A stretch of 13,817 nucleotides of DNA, from the NCBI GenBank assembly GCA_027068725.1, contig JAMOMD010000090.1:1-13817 (forward strand), in the 5' to 3' direction. The notes beneath the pieces are model-generated. The model had not been told where the DNA came from. It saw only the letters and a list, made by a program, of their open reading frames with translations, and ran no database searches. The translations under genes and the position numbers were made by a program. The stretch comes from Thermoproteales archaeon (GTDB taxonomy: Archaea; Thermoproteota; Thermoprotei; Thermoproteales; Thermocladiaceae). Of the stretch, positions 1-6,512 are shown one piece after another. Within the stretch, counting starts at the first letter, position 1. Every line of letters begins with the position of its first letter.

Positions 1-418
1 CAACAACATCACCTCCAAGAGCCTTAGCTTCCTCGAGACTACGTGCACCTTCGACATTTCTTAGTGCAGGTACTCGGAAAGTATCACCGTACGTGTATAT
101 CGTAAAATTATCCTTCATACAAAGTTCAATACATTTCTCAATATAGTAAGAGGGAGTTATACAGACAGGACATCCAGGACCTGCAATAAGTTCTATATCA
201 CTTGGTAGGAGACTTCGTATACCATAGTATACGGTAGTCCATTCGTGAGTTCCGCAAAAATTCATTATTCTAATCTTAATATCCCTACCATATTTCTCTC
301 TCAACTTTTCTAAACATTTGAAAGATAGTTCGCGAAGTCTAACTATGAGTTCCCTATTCTCCCTATATACCTCCTCTATTTTCCGTATCCGTTCATAGGA
401 GCTGCTCAGCTCGCTCAC
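1..418 (-). CDS. hypD: HypD, [NiFe]-hydrogenase maturation protein (C-terminal part lies beyond the window)
   Basis: HypD is an iron-sulfur protein that works with HypC as scaffold for the Fe(CN)2CO group of [NiFe] hydrogenases in the cytoplasm. The first 139 codons are visible; the rest runs off the left edge. The hallmark cysteine motifs are present: NFCGTHEW (residues 53-60, C55 and H58) followed by YGIRSLLP, then GPGCPVC (80-86, C83 and C86), then YGDTFRVPA. This is the archaeal CGTHE form rather than the bacterial CGGHT form. The start is a GTG at 418 whose GTGA overlaps the TGA stop of the upstream oxidoreductase gene, so the two are probably translationally coupled. The GGTG around the start can itself pair with 16S rRNA. 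No hypC, hypE or hydrogenase subunit is visible here. Family assignment is firm. Which hydrogenase it serves cannot be seen. Confidence 0.93.
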   Translation of the reverse strand, partial: MSELSSSYERIRKIEEVYRENRELIVRLRELSFKCLEKLREKYGRDIKIRIMNFCGTHEWTTVYYGIRSLLPSDIELIAGPGCPVCITPSYYIEKCIELCMKDNFTIYTYGDTFRVPALRNVEGARSLEEAKALGGDVV

Positions 419-2196
419 CTTCTTAGACCACGCTCAAGTGCCTCATATATCATGTACTTCACTTCTCTTATGGCAGTCTTAACAAGCTCAGGATCGATCT
501 TTCCTAATGGCGTCTCTGTCTCAAATATTCTCTTAGGCAATTCGATACGCTCAGGATCATAGCCTTCTCTTATCTTCACTATCCACTTTTCGAGCCATAT
601 TTGTCTTCCGAGAGTCTTAAGATCGTCAGGGGTTACGTTGATCCCTATTGAGCGTAGTGCTCTTGCAACGAGATCTTCTTTGTATATTCCTCTTCCGAAG
701 AGGCAGACTACTAGACTATTCAAGACCTGACGCCAAGATTCCTCCTCAACAATGTACTTAGCAATGTCGTGAGCCGTCACATCGCGCTTGCCCTCTTTTG
801 CAAGCTTCTCATCGTAAGAGTAGCCTGCAGAGTCTAGGTGACTATGCCTGAAGCCGACTGCTAGACTGACCCAGTATGTTGGGCCTGTGTGATATCCAGC
901 TGGCTCGACCTTGTTTACCTGTAGTGCAAAATCTTTTCCACCATACTTCTCTGCAAGTGCATAGACACCTAGTGCCGCAGTTCTGTAGAAGTCGTTTGGC
1001 TGATATACTATGTACTTGACCATCTCTACGTATGCCTTCCAGTCACCCCACCTTGGCTCAACTATAGTCTCACTCTTCGTTATGAGACCTCTCTCATACG
1101 CCTCAGTTATCCACGCAAGCACAACTCCTGTACTTATGGCATCTAGACCATACTCCTCGACTGCTCTTATGAGCCTAAGCATTCCCTCAGCATCTCCAAT
1201 GCAGAGATTACTTCCGAGAGCATAGATGAGCTCGTAGTCATAGCAGATAAACGTCGTCTTGTAGAAGTAGGGCTCACCCGTGGGCTCTCTCAGTGCAGCA
1301 AGGTGAATACAAGCTACGGGACATCCACTACATGCAAGTCGTCTACCAAGAAGTCGCTCAGCGAGATACTCACCACTAATGTTCTCAGCTTGCTCAAATC
1401 TTCCTGACTGGAAGTTCCTCGTAGGCAATGCACCCAACTTGTTTAGCACAAGCACGTTCTGTGGTGTTCCAAGGTCGTGATACTTCCTGAGTGCTGGCGA
1501 TGTTGTAGCAAGCTCGTAAATCTCCTTATAGACCTTCATGTACTCCCCAAGTAGCCTCTTGTCAAGTGCGTACGCTCTACGTCCAATGATGGTTATTGCC
1601 TTAAGCTTCTTCGAGCCAAATACAGCTCCAAGACCCATTCTTCCAAAGTGCCTATACGTATCAACGTTCACGTTAGCATATCTTACAAGCTTCTCTCCTG
1701 CAAGACCAATCCTCATTATTGTTCTGAAACCTGATCCTGGTGTAACTTCTCGCAGTACTCTTCCAATGGTCTCTGTCGATTTCATGCCCCAGAGCGCTGA
1801 GGCATCGTAGAATCTAACACGTCTATCATCGATCACAAGATGAACAGGTCTATCACTTGCTCCCTTGATCACTATTGCACCATACCCAGCAAATCTTATC
1901 GCAGCAGCAGATCTGCCACCTGCATGACTCTCAGCAACATACCCATCTAGAGGCGACTTGAACACTGTCACTGTCTTCGAGGCCATTGGGAAAATGCCTG
2001 TAAGAGGACCGACCGCGAATATGATCACATTTTCAGGACTTAGAGGATCAACGTCAGGTCTAACCTCCTCCTTATACAACTGTATTGCAACACCAATTCC
2101 TCCAAGCCATCGTTCAAATAGATCCTTCCTATCTTCAACCCACCACTTCTTATGCGTGAGATCTATGTACAGTACCTTGCTGGGCAGCCAGGACAA
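415..2196 (-). CDS. Tungsten-dependent aldehyde:ferredoxin oxidoreductase family protein
   Basis: AOR-family enzymes oxidise aldehydes to carboxylates in the cytoplasm, with a tungsto-bispterin and one [4Fe-4S] cluster, passing electrons to ferredoxin. At 593 aa the length is usual. The N-terminal AOR domain shows GPLTG (63-67), RFAGYGAIVIKG (101-112) and GRMGLGAVFGSKKLKAI (185-201). Cluster cysteines are C289, C292 and C296 (CSGCPVAC) and C498. The first pterin-contact motif is EEYGLD (347-352). The second region reads NSLVVC (493-498), where the family usually has D-x-x-G-L-C. HSHLDSAGYS (451-460) is as in many archaeal members. The start is TTG at 2196, with an in-frame TAG four codons upstream and the expected family N-terminus directly after it. 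A TTTTAAAT box lies 37-44 bases upstream. hypD follows with a 4-base overlap. The substrate subclass is not assignable by eye. Confidence 0.95.
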   Translation of the reverse strand: MSWLPSKVLYIDLTHKKWWVEDRKDLFERWLGGIGVAIQLYKEEVRPDVDPLSPENVIIFAVGPLTGIFPMASKTVTVFKSPLDGYVAESHAGGRSAAAIRFAGYGAIVIKGASDRPVHLVIDDRRVRFYDASALWGMKSTETIGRVLREVTPGSGFRTIMRIGLAGEKLVRYANVNVDTYRHFGRMGLGAVFGSKKLKAITIIGRRAYALDKRLLGEYMKVYKEIYELATTSPALRKYHDLGTPQNVLVLNKLGALPTRNFQSGRFEQAENISGEYLAERLLGRRLACSGCPVACIHLAALREPTGEPYFYKTTFICYDYELIYALGSNLCIGDAEGMLRLIRAVEEYGLDAISTGVVLAWITEAYERGLITKSETIVEPRWGDWKAYVEMVKYIVYQPNDFYRTAALGVYALAEKYGGKDFALQVNKVEPAGYHTGPTYWVSLAVGFRHSHLDSAGYSYDEKLAKEGKRDVTAHDIAKYIVEEESWRQVLNSLVVCLFGRGIYKEDLVARALRSIGINVTPDDLKTLGRQIWLEKWIVKIREGYDPERIELPKRIFETETPLGKIDPELVKTAIREVKYMIYEALERGLRR

Positions 2197-2232
2197 GCTA
2201 ATCGCCTAGATAACAAGCTTATCTTAACAAAC

Positions 2233-2240
2233 ATTTAAAA
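2233..2240 (-). promoter_or_regulatory. TATA box for the AOR-hypD operon
   Basis: On the minus strand this reads TTTTAAAT, preceded by CTAGG as a possible BRE. A start about 26 bases downstream would leave a leader of roughly 10 bases before the TTG at 2196. Confidence 0.5.
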
Positions 2241-2253
2241 CCTAGTTGGCTCT

Positions 2254-2280
2254 GCAGAAAGTACCTACTCGCAGAAGTAG
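2254..2280. promoter_or_regulatory. Possible operator upstream of the AOR promoter
   Basis: Two near-copies of GCAGAA(A)GTA start at 2254 and 2271, 17 bases apart. The second lies in a small inverted repeat, CTACT-N6-AGTAG (2265-2280). The site is just upstream of the AOR TATA box and downstream of a gene for a ribbon-helix-helix-like protein. An operator role is inferred. Confidence 0.25.
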
Positions 2281-2292
2281 TGCATATTATTT

Positions 2293-2631
2293 TTACTTAC
2301 GAATACTACCTCTCTTCTCCATTATCTCTATCTTAGCCATCAACCTACTAAGCTGAGTCTTAACGTTCTCAAGTTCGGCACTTAACGAATCTATAATTTT
2401 CTCTACTTCATATATCTTCTCTATGTCCTTCATTAGACTATATATCTGCTGCGCAAGATCTTCTATCTTTGTTTCAAAACTCTTACTAGAGACAGAAGAC
2501 TCTATAAGAATTCTATAGATTTTATCTATAAGCTCATCGTACGTAGATGCACCTAGAAAATACTTCAATTTCTGAAGTTTCTCCCAAGTATCTCTCCTCA
2601 GAGTTACAGAAACGTACCCCTCTCTTGGCAC
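2293..2631 (-). CDS. Small ribbon-helix-helix-like protein with C-terminal coiled coil
   Basis: This is a 112-aa protein of unknown target. Residues 5-35 (GYVSVTLRRDTWEKLQKLK and following) look like a ribbon-helix-helix fold: a short strand with alternating hydrophobic residues, then two helices, as in archaeal CopG/Arc-type DNA-binding proteins. Residues 50-108 form a long charged helix with heptad-like hydrophobics, probably a coiled coil for oligomerisation. The start is GTG at 2631. A TATA-like TAGTTATAG, overlapping the stop codon of the upstream peptidase gene, lies about 25 bases before it, which fits a leaderless mRNA. It sits 28 bases after the M42 peptidase gene and 96 bases before the AOR gene on the same strand. 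It could regulate the AOR operon or itself; neither is shown. It might also be a structural coiled-coil protein. Confidence 0.78.
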   Translation of the reverse strand: MPREGYVSVTLRRDTWEKLQKLKYFLGASTYDELIDKIYRILIESSVSSKSFETKIEDLAQQIYSLMKDIEKIYEVEKIIDSLSAELENVKTQLSRLMAKIEIMEKRGSIRK

Positions 2632-2659
2632 GTTGATTAAGTAAGTACAGTGACTATAA

Positions 2660-3688
2660 CTAGTCTAGTCTCGTTGTTAGAAGCATATACATGAGCCTAT
2701 ACCAGTTCTCTAGATCCTGAACATTGAAAGTCTCCACAAGACTATGACTATACTTGACTGGTATACCTATAGGAACCGTTGGCACATTCATTTCCTGTAG
2801 CTCTAGTGCATCTGTTGTGCCACCAGCTGTGCAGACTTGACAAGGTATGCCTTCTCTATCAGCAAGTTCCTTTATCCTGAAGACTAGATCTACTGGAGCA
2901 ATAAACTCGTTATCAAGAATCCTCAATACAGGTCCAGCCCCAAGCTTCATATCTCCCGTAATGACAGGGTTACAGCACGTCACTGTGTCCAGCACATACA
3001 CAATGCTTGGTCGAACAACTGCAGTAAGTGCCTTTGCACCACGTAGACCAATCTCCTCCTGTACAGTCCACGCAAAAATGTAGTGAAATCTTCTATGTAG
3101 TTCACGTTCTCTAACAATGGTCTTGCACAGCTCTAGCAGAACAGCACAGCCTGCACGATCGTCAACTGCACGTGCGGCCACGCATTTGCCCCCTCCAAGA
3201 TGTGTTATGTGTTTCTTTAGTACAGCAGGACAGGGTGGCCTAATGCCAAGTTCCTCAGCCTCTTGTCTACTATCAACACCGATGTCTATGTAAAGCTCGT
3301 GCCATGGCACAATCTGCACATCACGCTTCAGCTGAATATGAGGTGGCTGTACACTTACAACACCTGAGACAACCCTATCCTTCAGGTATATCTCAACAAT
3401 CTGATTCTGTAGTACTCTATCATCTATTCCTCCAACCTTTCTGAAACGTAGTTTACCATCATTTTCCACGTACGTCACAACTAGCCCAACCTCATCCATG
3501 TGCGCAGTCACTAGAACACGATATTCTCCTTCACCAACCTCAGCGATGACATTGCCCATAGAGTCGACCTTAGGCTCAAGCCCAAGCTTCCTGAGCTCTT
3601 GAATAATTAGATCTCTTACAGGATGCTCAAACCCGCTAACTCCCGGCTTAAGCACAAGCTCTCTAAACGTGTCTAAAAGTCCAGACAT
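2660..3688 (-). CDS. M42 family metallo-aminopeptidase (TET/glutamyl aminopeptidase type)
   Basis: M42 peptidases are cytosolic di-metal exopeptidases that form tetrahedral TET dodecamers and trim peptides released by the proteasome. At 342 aa the length is standard. All catalytic features are visible: AHMDEVG (62-68, H63 ligand and D65), AVDDRAG (174-180, D176 bridging ligand), EEIG (211-214, E211 general base and E212 ligand), YVLDT (231-235, D234 ligand) and YSHSLVET (313-320, H315 ligand). The PDZ-like insertion domain lies between H63 and D176. The start is ATG at 3688; TTATAAGG about 27 bases upstream implies a leaderless transcript. It is divergent from the ASCH/radical SAM pair. Older annotations may call this family 'cellulase' or 'endoglucanase'; the residues support peptidase. 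Substrate preference is not readable. Confidence 0.95.
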   Translation of the reverse strand: MSGLLDTFRELVLKPGVSGFEHPVRDLIIQELRKLGLEPKVDSMGNVIAEVGEGEYRVLVTAHMDEVGLVVTYVENDGKLRFRKVGGIDDRVLQNQIVEIYLKDRVVSGVVSVQPPHIQLKRDVQIVPWHELYIDIGVDSRQEAEELGIRPPCPAVLKKHITHLGGGKCVAARAVDDRAGCAVLLELCKTIVRERELHRRFHYIFAWTVQEEIGLRGAKALTAVVRPSIVYVLDTVTCCNPVITGDMKLGAGPVLRILDNEFIAPVDLVFRIKELADREGIPCQVCTAGGTTDALELQEMNVPTVPIGIPVKYSHSLVETFNVQDLENWYRLMYMLLTTRLD

Positions 3689-3710
3689 TGAAGCATAGAC
3701 AAACGTGAAA

Positions 3711-3718
3711 CCTTATAA
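3711..3718 (-). promoter_or_regulatory. TATA box of the M42 peptidase gene
   Basis: The minus strand reads TTATAAGG, centred about 27 bases before the ATG at 3688, the usual spacing of leaderless archaeal genes. Read on the plus strand as CTTATAAC, the same site is 46 bases before the divergent ASCH gene and might serve both directions (inference). Confidence 0.6.
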
Positions 3719-3761
3719 CATTAGTAGCCAGTGGATGATGAAGGTGCGCAGACGCTGAACA

Positions 3762-4250
3762 ATGATGTCACGACGGAGTACTGACACATCTCCACGTGTC
3801 TGGATATTGTTAACAAAGAGGAAGTTTGTCGATATGATACTAGACGGACAGAAACTTATAGAAATTAGATGGGAGGGGACGCAGAACTTGGATAAACTAA
3901 AGCCAGGAGACTATGTTCTCCTTATAGCAAAAGTAGCCGATGGGGTTCTTGGAATTGCTAAAATAGTAGACATACTTGTAAAGACATTGAATGAGATAAC
4001 CGATGAAGAGGCCAAACTTGCAGGTTTTTCATCAAAAGCAGAACTACTGAAAGAACTTCAGAAAATATATCAAATAAAATCACTAGACGAGAAGTATTAC
4101 CTAATAAAACTAGTTCCTCTACTTGATCTGCGTCTATCTCCTGTAAAATTATCTAGACTAGGCATAGACCTCTCGTATTGGGATATTAAAGGAAAAATTG
4201 TAAGTGTCCCACTTAGTGCTATTAAAAAGATACTGAGATACGTAAAATGA
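3762..4250 (+). CDS. ASCH domain protein (PUA-like fold, putative RNA-binding)
   Basis: ASCH domains are small beta-barrels related to PUA, thought to bind RNA, and some are nucleotide or RNA hydrolases. The 162-aa protein carries the family signature G-x-K-x-x-E-x-R at residues 29-36 (GQKLIEIR), preceded by LTKRKFVDMIL and followed by LKPGDYVLLIA (45-55) and VLGIAKIVDI. A helical segment with TDEEAKLAGFSSKAELL (80-96) is also typical. Residues 110-162 are a C-terminal extension with no recognised motif. The start is ATG at 3762, but an adjacent ATG at 3765 is equally possible. GGTG at 3743-3746 is rather far for a ribosome-binding site. Its TGA overlaps the ATG of the downstream radical SAM gene in ATGA, so the two products are probably made together. 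Target RNA or substrate is unknown. Confidence 0.87.
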   Translation: MMSRRSTDTSPRVWILLTKRKFVDMILDGQKLIEIRWEGTQNLDKLKPGDYVLLIAKVADGVLGIAKIVDILVKTLNEITDEEAKLAGFSSKAELLKELQKIYQIKSLDEKYYLIKLVPLLDLRLSPVKLSRLGIDLSYWDIKGKIVSVPLSAIKKILRYVK

Positions 4251-5884
4251 CGCTCAGAGTACTGCTACTACCATCATTTCACGGAGAATCTGATTTATAC
4301 CTAAATCTACTGTATATAGCACACTTTTTAGAAAGAGAGGGTCACAAAGTAACAATACTAGACTTGAATAAGTTCTATGATGAAAAAGAAGAGAGGGTCA
4401 GAATAAACGAAATGCTTGATCAATTAAGAGAGCATGTAGAGCAATGCGATGTCATAGCAATGTCGTCATACAAAATGTACATACATAATGACAAGCTAAT
4501 ATATGACAAAATTAGAGAGTTCTCTCGAGATAAACCGGTACTAATAGGAGGATGGGGGCCCTCATGCTACCCCGATGTATATGTAAAGTATTTTAAAGGA
4601 TCAATAGTTCTAAGAGGTGTCCACGGGCAAGCTGTACGTGCATTAATTAACGTGCTTAAAATATTTAATGAACTTAGTGAAATACCTCTAGAATATGTAA
4701 AGAATCTGAAGAGTGTATGTTTAGAGCATAATGGCGAGATAGTAATAAATGCACTAGACGACATTATAGGGTCCTCGGAGCTTCCAATTCTTGATTGGAA
4801 TATAGAGAGGTTTGGGCTTGATTTCAGAGATTATATTGCTGAAGATGGTACCATAATAATACCAGTCCTTGGAGCGGTAGCTTCTTGTCCAAAATATTAC
4901 AAAAATCCCTGCATATACTGTAGTATTGGTAAGCAAATAAGATCCTACATAAATGAGTACGGAGAGGAATACTTTTGGAAATCTGTAGTTCCAAGACTTA
5001 TATATTTTGATAATGATAGGATATTAAAAGATGCTGAGAATGCTATTAGACAAGTTAGCTCTATAGAGGATGTCAGTAGGATTGTTCTAACTCTTGTAGA
5101 TGATTGTACTATACCTACAAATCTTTTCAAATTTATTAGAGGTCTTGTAGATAGAGGTTTGATAGACCGTATTGCAAGTATAAAGTTTCAAACAAGACCT
5201 GAGTATATTAGGAACATATTAAGGTTTGTGCGAGAGATTGATCCAAGAATTGAGGAGAAGCTTGTTATTGATGTAGGTGTAGAATTTTTCAGTAATCGTG
5301 ACTTGGCGTTTGCTAGAAGAGGTTACAGTACCGATGCTGCTAATGAGTGTCTTGAGATGTTGTATAGATCAAAGGCAAGATGGACAATGTATGTTATCCT
5401 TACTACTCCTGTATCTACATCAGAAGATTTTGCTATAAACATGGAGAATGTTCTTAGATGGATTGATAAGACTTATCTTATCAGGAGCAATCCCTATATC
5501 TTTGAGGAGGGTACTTTTGTTCCCGAGATTATTGGTTCTGATAACATTAAGTATGTTGTGATAGATTCTGTAGAGATACCTGTTCGTCCCAGGTTCGTTG
5601 TTAGTTGTGAAGAGATTAAGAGAATTCTTGAGCTTGTTGATTATTATGCAGATATTCTTAGCGAGACTAAGGTAAATATTGTTAGAAGCCTCAGAGATTA
5701 CCTGGAGAAGAATAGTACTCTTAGCGAGTCTGCTATGAGGCTCTCTCTAGTTCTTCATAATGTAGAAGATTTGCTCAGTAGTCTATCTATGCTTAAGGAG
5801 GCGTTATTAGAGGATCTCGAAGTTAGGTGTAGTTGTGATGAAAGCGTCCCGTTACTGATAGATGAAGAGGACAACCGGTACTGA
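4247..5884 (+). CDS. B12-binding-type radical SAM protein with a CX7CX2C cluster motif
   Basis: This 545-aa protein has the layout of cobalamin-domain radical SAM enzymes. Residues 4-130 form a Rossmann-like domain (RVLLLPSF, HFLEREGHKVTILDL, DVIAMSSY, PVLIGGWGP) without the base-off DxHxxG motif. Residues 200-430 form the radical SAM barrel: cysteines C214, C222 and C225, then LVDDC, then GVEFFSNRDLAFARRGYST and ILTTPVSTSEDF, all typical of the family. The cluster motif is C-x7-C-x2-C instead of C-x3-C-x2-C; the codons read cleanly through this stretch. Residues 440-545 are a helical tail of unknown role, ending acidic. It overlaps the ASCH gene by four bases and converges on the next gene with a 6-base gap. 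Its AT content looks higher than that of the metabolic genes to its left. Substrate is unknown; RNA modification is a guess from the partner. Confidence 0.9.
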   Translation: MTLRVLLLPSFHGESDLYLNLLYIAHFLEREGHKVTILDLNKFYDEKEERVRINEMLDQLREHVEQCDVIAMSSYKMYIHNDKLIYDKIREFSRDKPVLIGGWGPSCYPDVYVKYFKGSIVLRGVHGQAVRALINVLKIFNELSEIPLEYVKNLKSVCLEHNGEIVINALDDIIGSSELPILDWNIERFGLDFRDYIAEDGTIIIPVLGAVASCPKYYKNPCIYCSIGKQIRSYINEYGEEYFWKSVVPRLIYFDNDRILKDAENAIRQVSSIEDVSRIVLTLVDDCTIPTNLFKFIRGLVDRGLIDRIASIKFQTRPEYIRNILRFVREIDPRIEEKLVIDVGVEFFSNRDLAFARRGYSTDAANECLEMLYRSKARWTMYVILTTPVSTSEDFAINMENVLRWIDKTYLIRSNPYIFEEGTFVPEIIGSDNIKYVVIDSVEIPVRPRFVVSCEEIKRILELVDYYADILSETKVNIVRSLRDYLEKNSTLSESAMRLSLVLHNVEDLLSSLSMLKEALLEDLEVRCSCDESVPLLIDEEDNRY

Positions 5885-5890
5885 TCCTAC

Positions 5891-6226
5891 CTAAGGCTTT
5901 ACTGCAGACTGTAGGAAGATTACATTGTAACGATCTTTTCGTTTGAAAACTGCAAGAGTGAATATGTGCATAGTTGTGCCAGTCTGAGGATGTCTAGCTT
6001 CAATCCTTATGTATCGAGCAAAGTCTAGATCACGCACCGGCTCGCCATCGAGAGATACTAGACAAAGATCATATATCTGAAAGCCAAGTTCCCTAAACAC
6101 GTTCTCAACACACTTCAGAACTTCATCCTTTGAGAGCTCAGAACAGCGTCCCTTAGAGAATTCCTGAAAAACCTCTCCATGCAATTGCGATATCGTTGTC
6201 TCGCTGCTGGACATATCCACGACCAT
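5891..6226 (-). CDS. Conserved-looking small protein of unknown function
   Basis: I do not recognise this 111-aa protein. It has a polar N-terminus, a helical segment (SKDEVLKCVENVFRELGF), then alternating beta-like segments (IYDLCLVSLDG, YIRIEARH, MHIFTLAVFK, YNVIFLQSAV), giving a compact alpha/beta layout with no signal peptide or membrane helix. Two starts are possible: ATG at 6226 or ATG at 6214 (residue 5). A TATA-like CTTAAAGA at 6243-6249 is 20 bases before the first and 32 before the second, so the inner ATG with a short leader may be the true one. The gene converges on the radical SAM gene and is transcribed away from the zinc-ribbon/recombinase block. Its third-codon composition resembles the core genes more than the AT-rich block to its right. 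Confidence 0.7.
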   Translation of the reverse strand: MVVDMSSSETTISQLHGEVFQEFSKGRCSELSKDEVLKCVENVFRELGFQIYDLCLVSLDGEPVRDLDFARYIRIEARHPQTGTTMHIFTLAVFKRKDRYNVIFLQSAVKP

Positions 6227-6405
6227 GCGCAGATCATTAAGTCTTTAAGTGTACCGCAGGTACCTCACATCAGGAGCACATACGTACCGTACAGTCTCAG
6301 CAAAAGTCTGCACATAGTTCAGACATGCACAACCCTAGTCACCTCGGATAACTTAAGAGCTCAGAAAGTTCTCGCAAAATACATGACGCAAAGATAGTGT
6401 TCCAC

Positions 6406-6483
6406 ATCTTTTGAGGGGGTCCCCACTCGAAAGGTCTCACCTTTTGAGGGTCCTCGTATTTCGGCAAGTCCTCCTCAAAAGAT
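6406..6483. repeat. Three copies of CTTTTGAGG, two direct and one inverted, ahead of the zinc-ribbon gene
   Basis: ATCTTTTGAGG at 6406-6416 has a perfect 11-bp inverted partner, CCTCAAAAGAT, at 6473-6483. A third copy, CTTTTGAGGG, at 6441-6450 is in direct orientation to the first. The inverted copy runs straight into the TATA box at 6482, covering the position of the BRE. The arrangement suggests an operator array for the HTH protein encoded just downstream, or the end of a recombinase substrate site. Confidence 0.6.
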
Positions 6484-6489
6484 ATAAAT
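6482..6489 (+). promoter_or_regulatory. TATA box of the HTH/zinc-ribbon gene
   Basis: ATATAAAT preceded by the A-rich CAAAAG as BRE. It is centred about 27 bases before the GTG at 6513, which argues for that start and for a leaderless mRNA. Confidence 0.6.
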
Positions 6490-6512
6490 GTCGACATCCC
6501 AATTACAGATCT

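Larger units (their letters stand above)
6227..6512. other. 286-base intergenic region between divergent genes
   Basis: No gene is supported here. The left part carries the promoter of the 111-aa gene, a TATA-like CTTAAAGA on the minus strand (6243-6249). Directly behind it is the inverted repeat GTACCGCAGGTAC (6251-6263), with more GTAC tetramers to about 6291. The middle (6295-6400) shows nothing I can name. The right part (6405-6490) carries the CTTTTGAGG repeats and the promoter of the zinc-ribbon gene. Confidence 0.6.

Noticed and set aside
1010..2209. Three plus-strand open frames opposite the AOR gene
   Set aside because: They are antisense to a secure enzyme gene and show no domain or promoter.
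6179..6397. Plus-strand open frame of 72 codons
   Set aside because: Starts inside the opposite gene and runs through an intergenic region; no promoter and no protein-like pattern.
6411..6512. N-terminal extension of the zinc-ribbon gene from TTG 6411
   Set aside because: The extra 34 codons are made of the CTTTTGAGG repeats, the TATA box and the transcript start region; GTG 6513 has correct promoter spacing.
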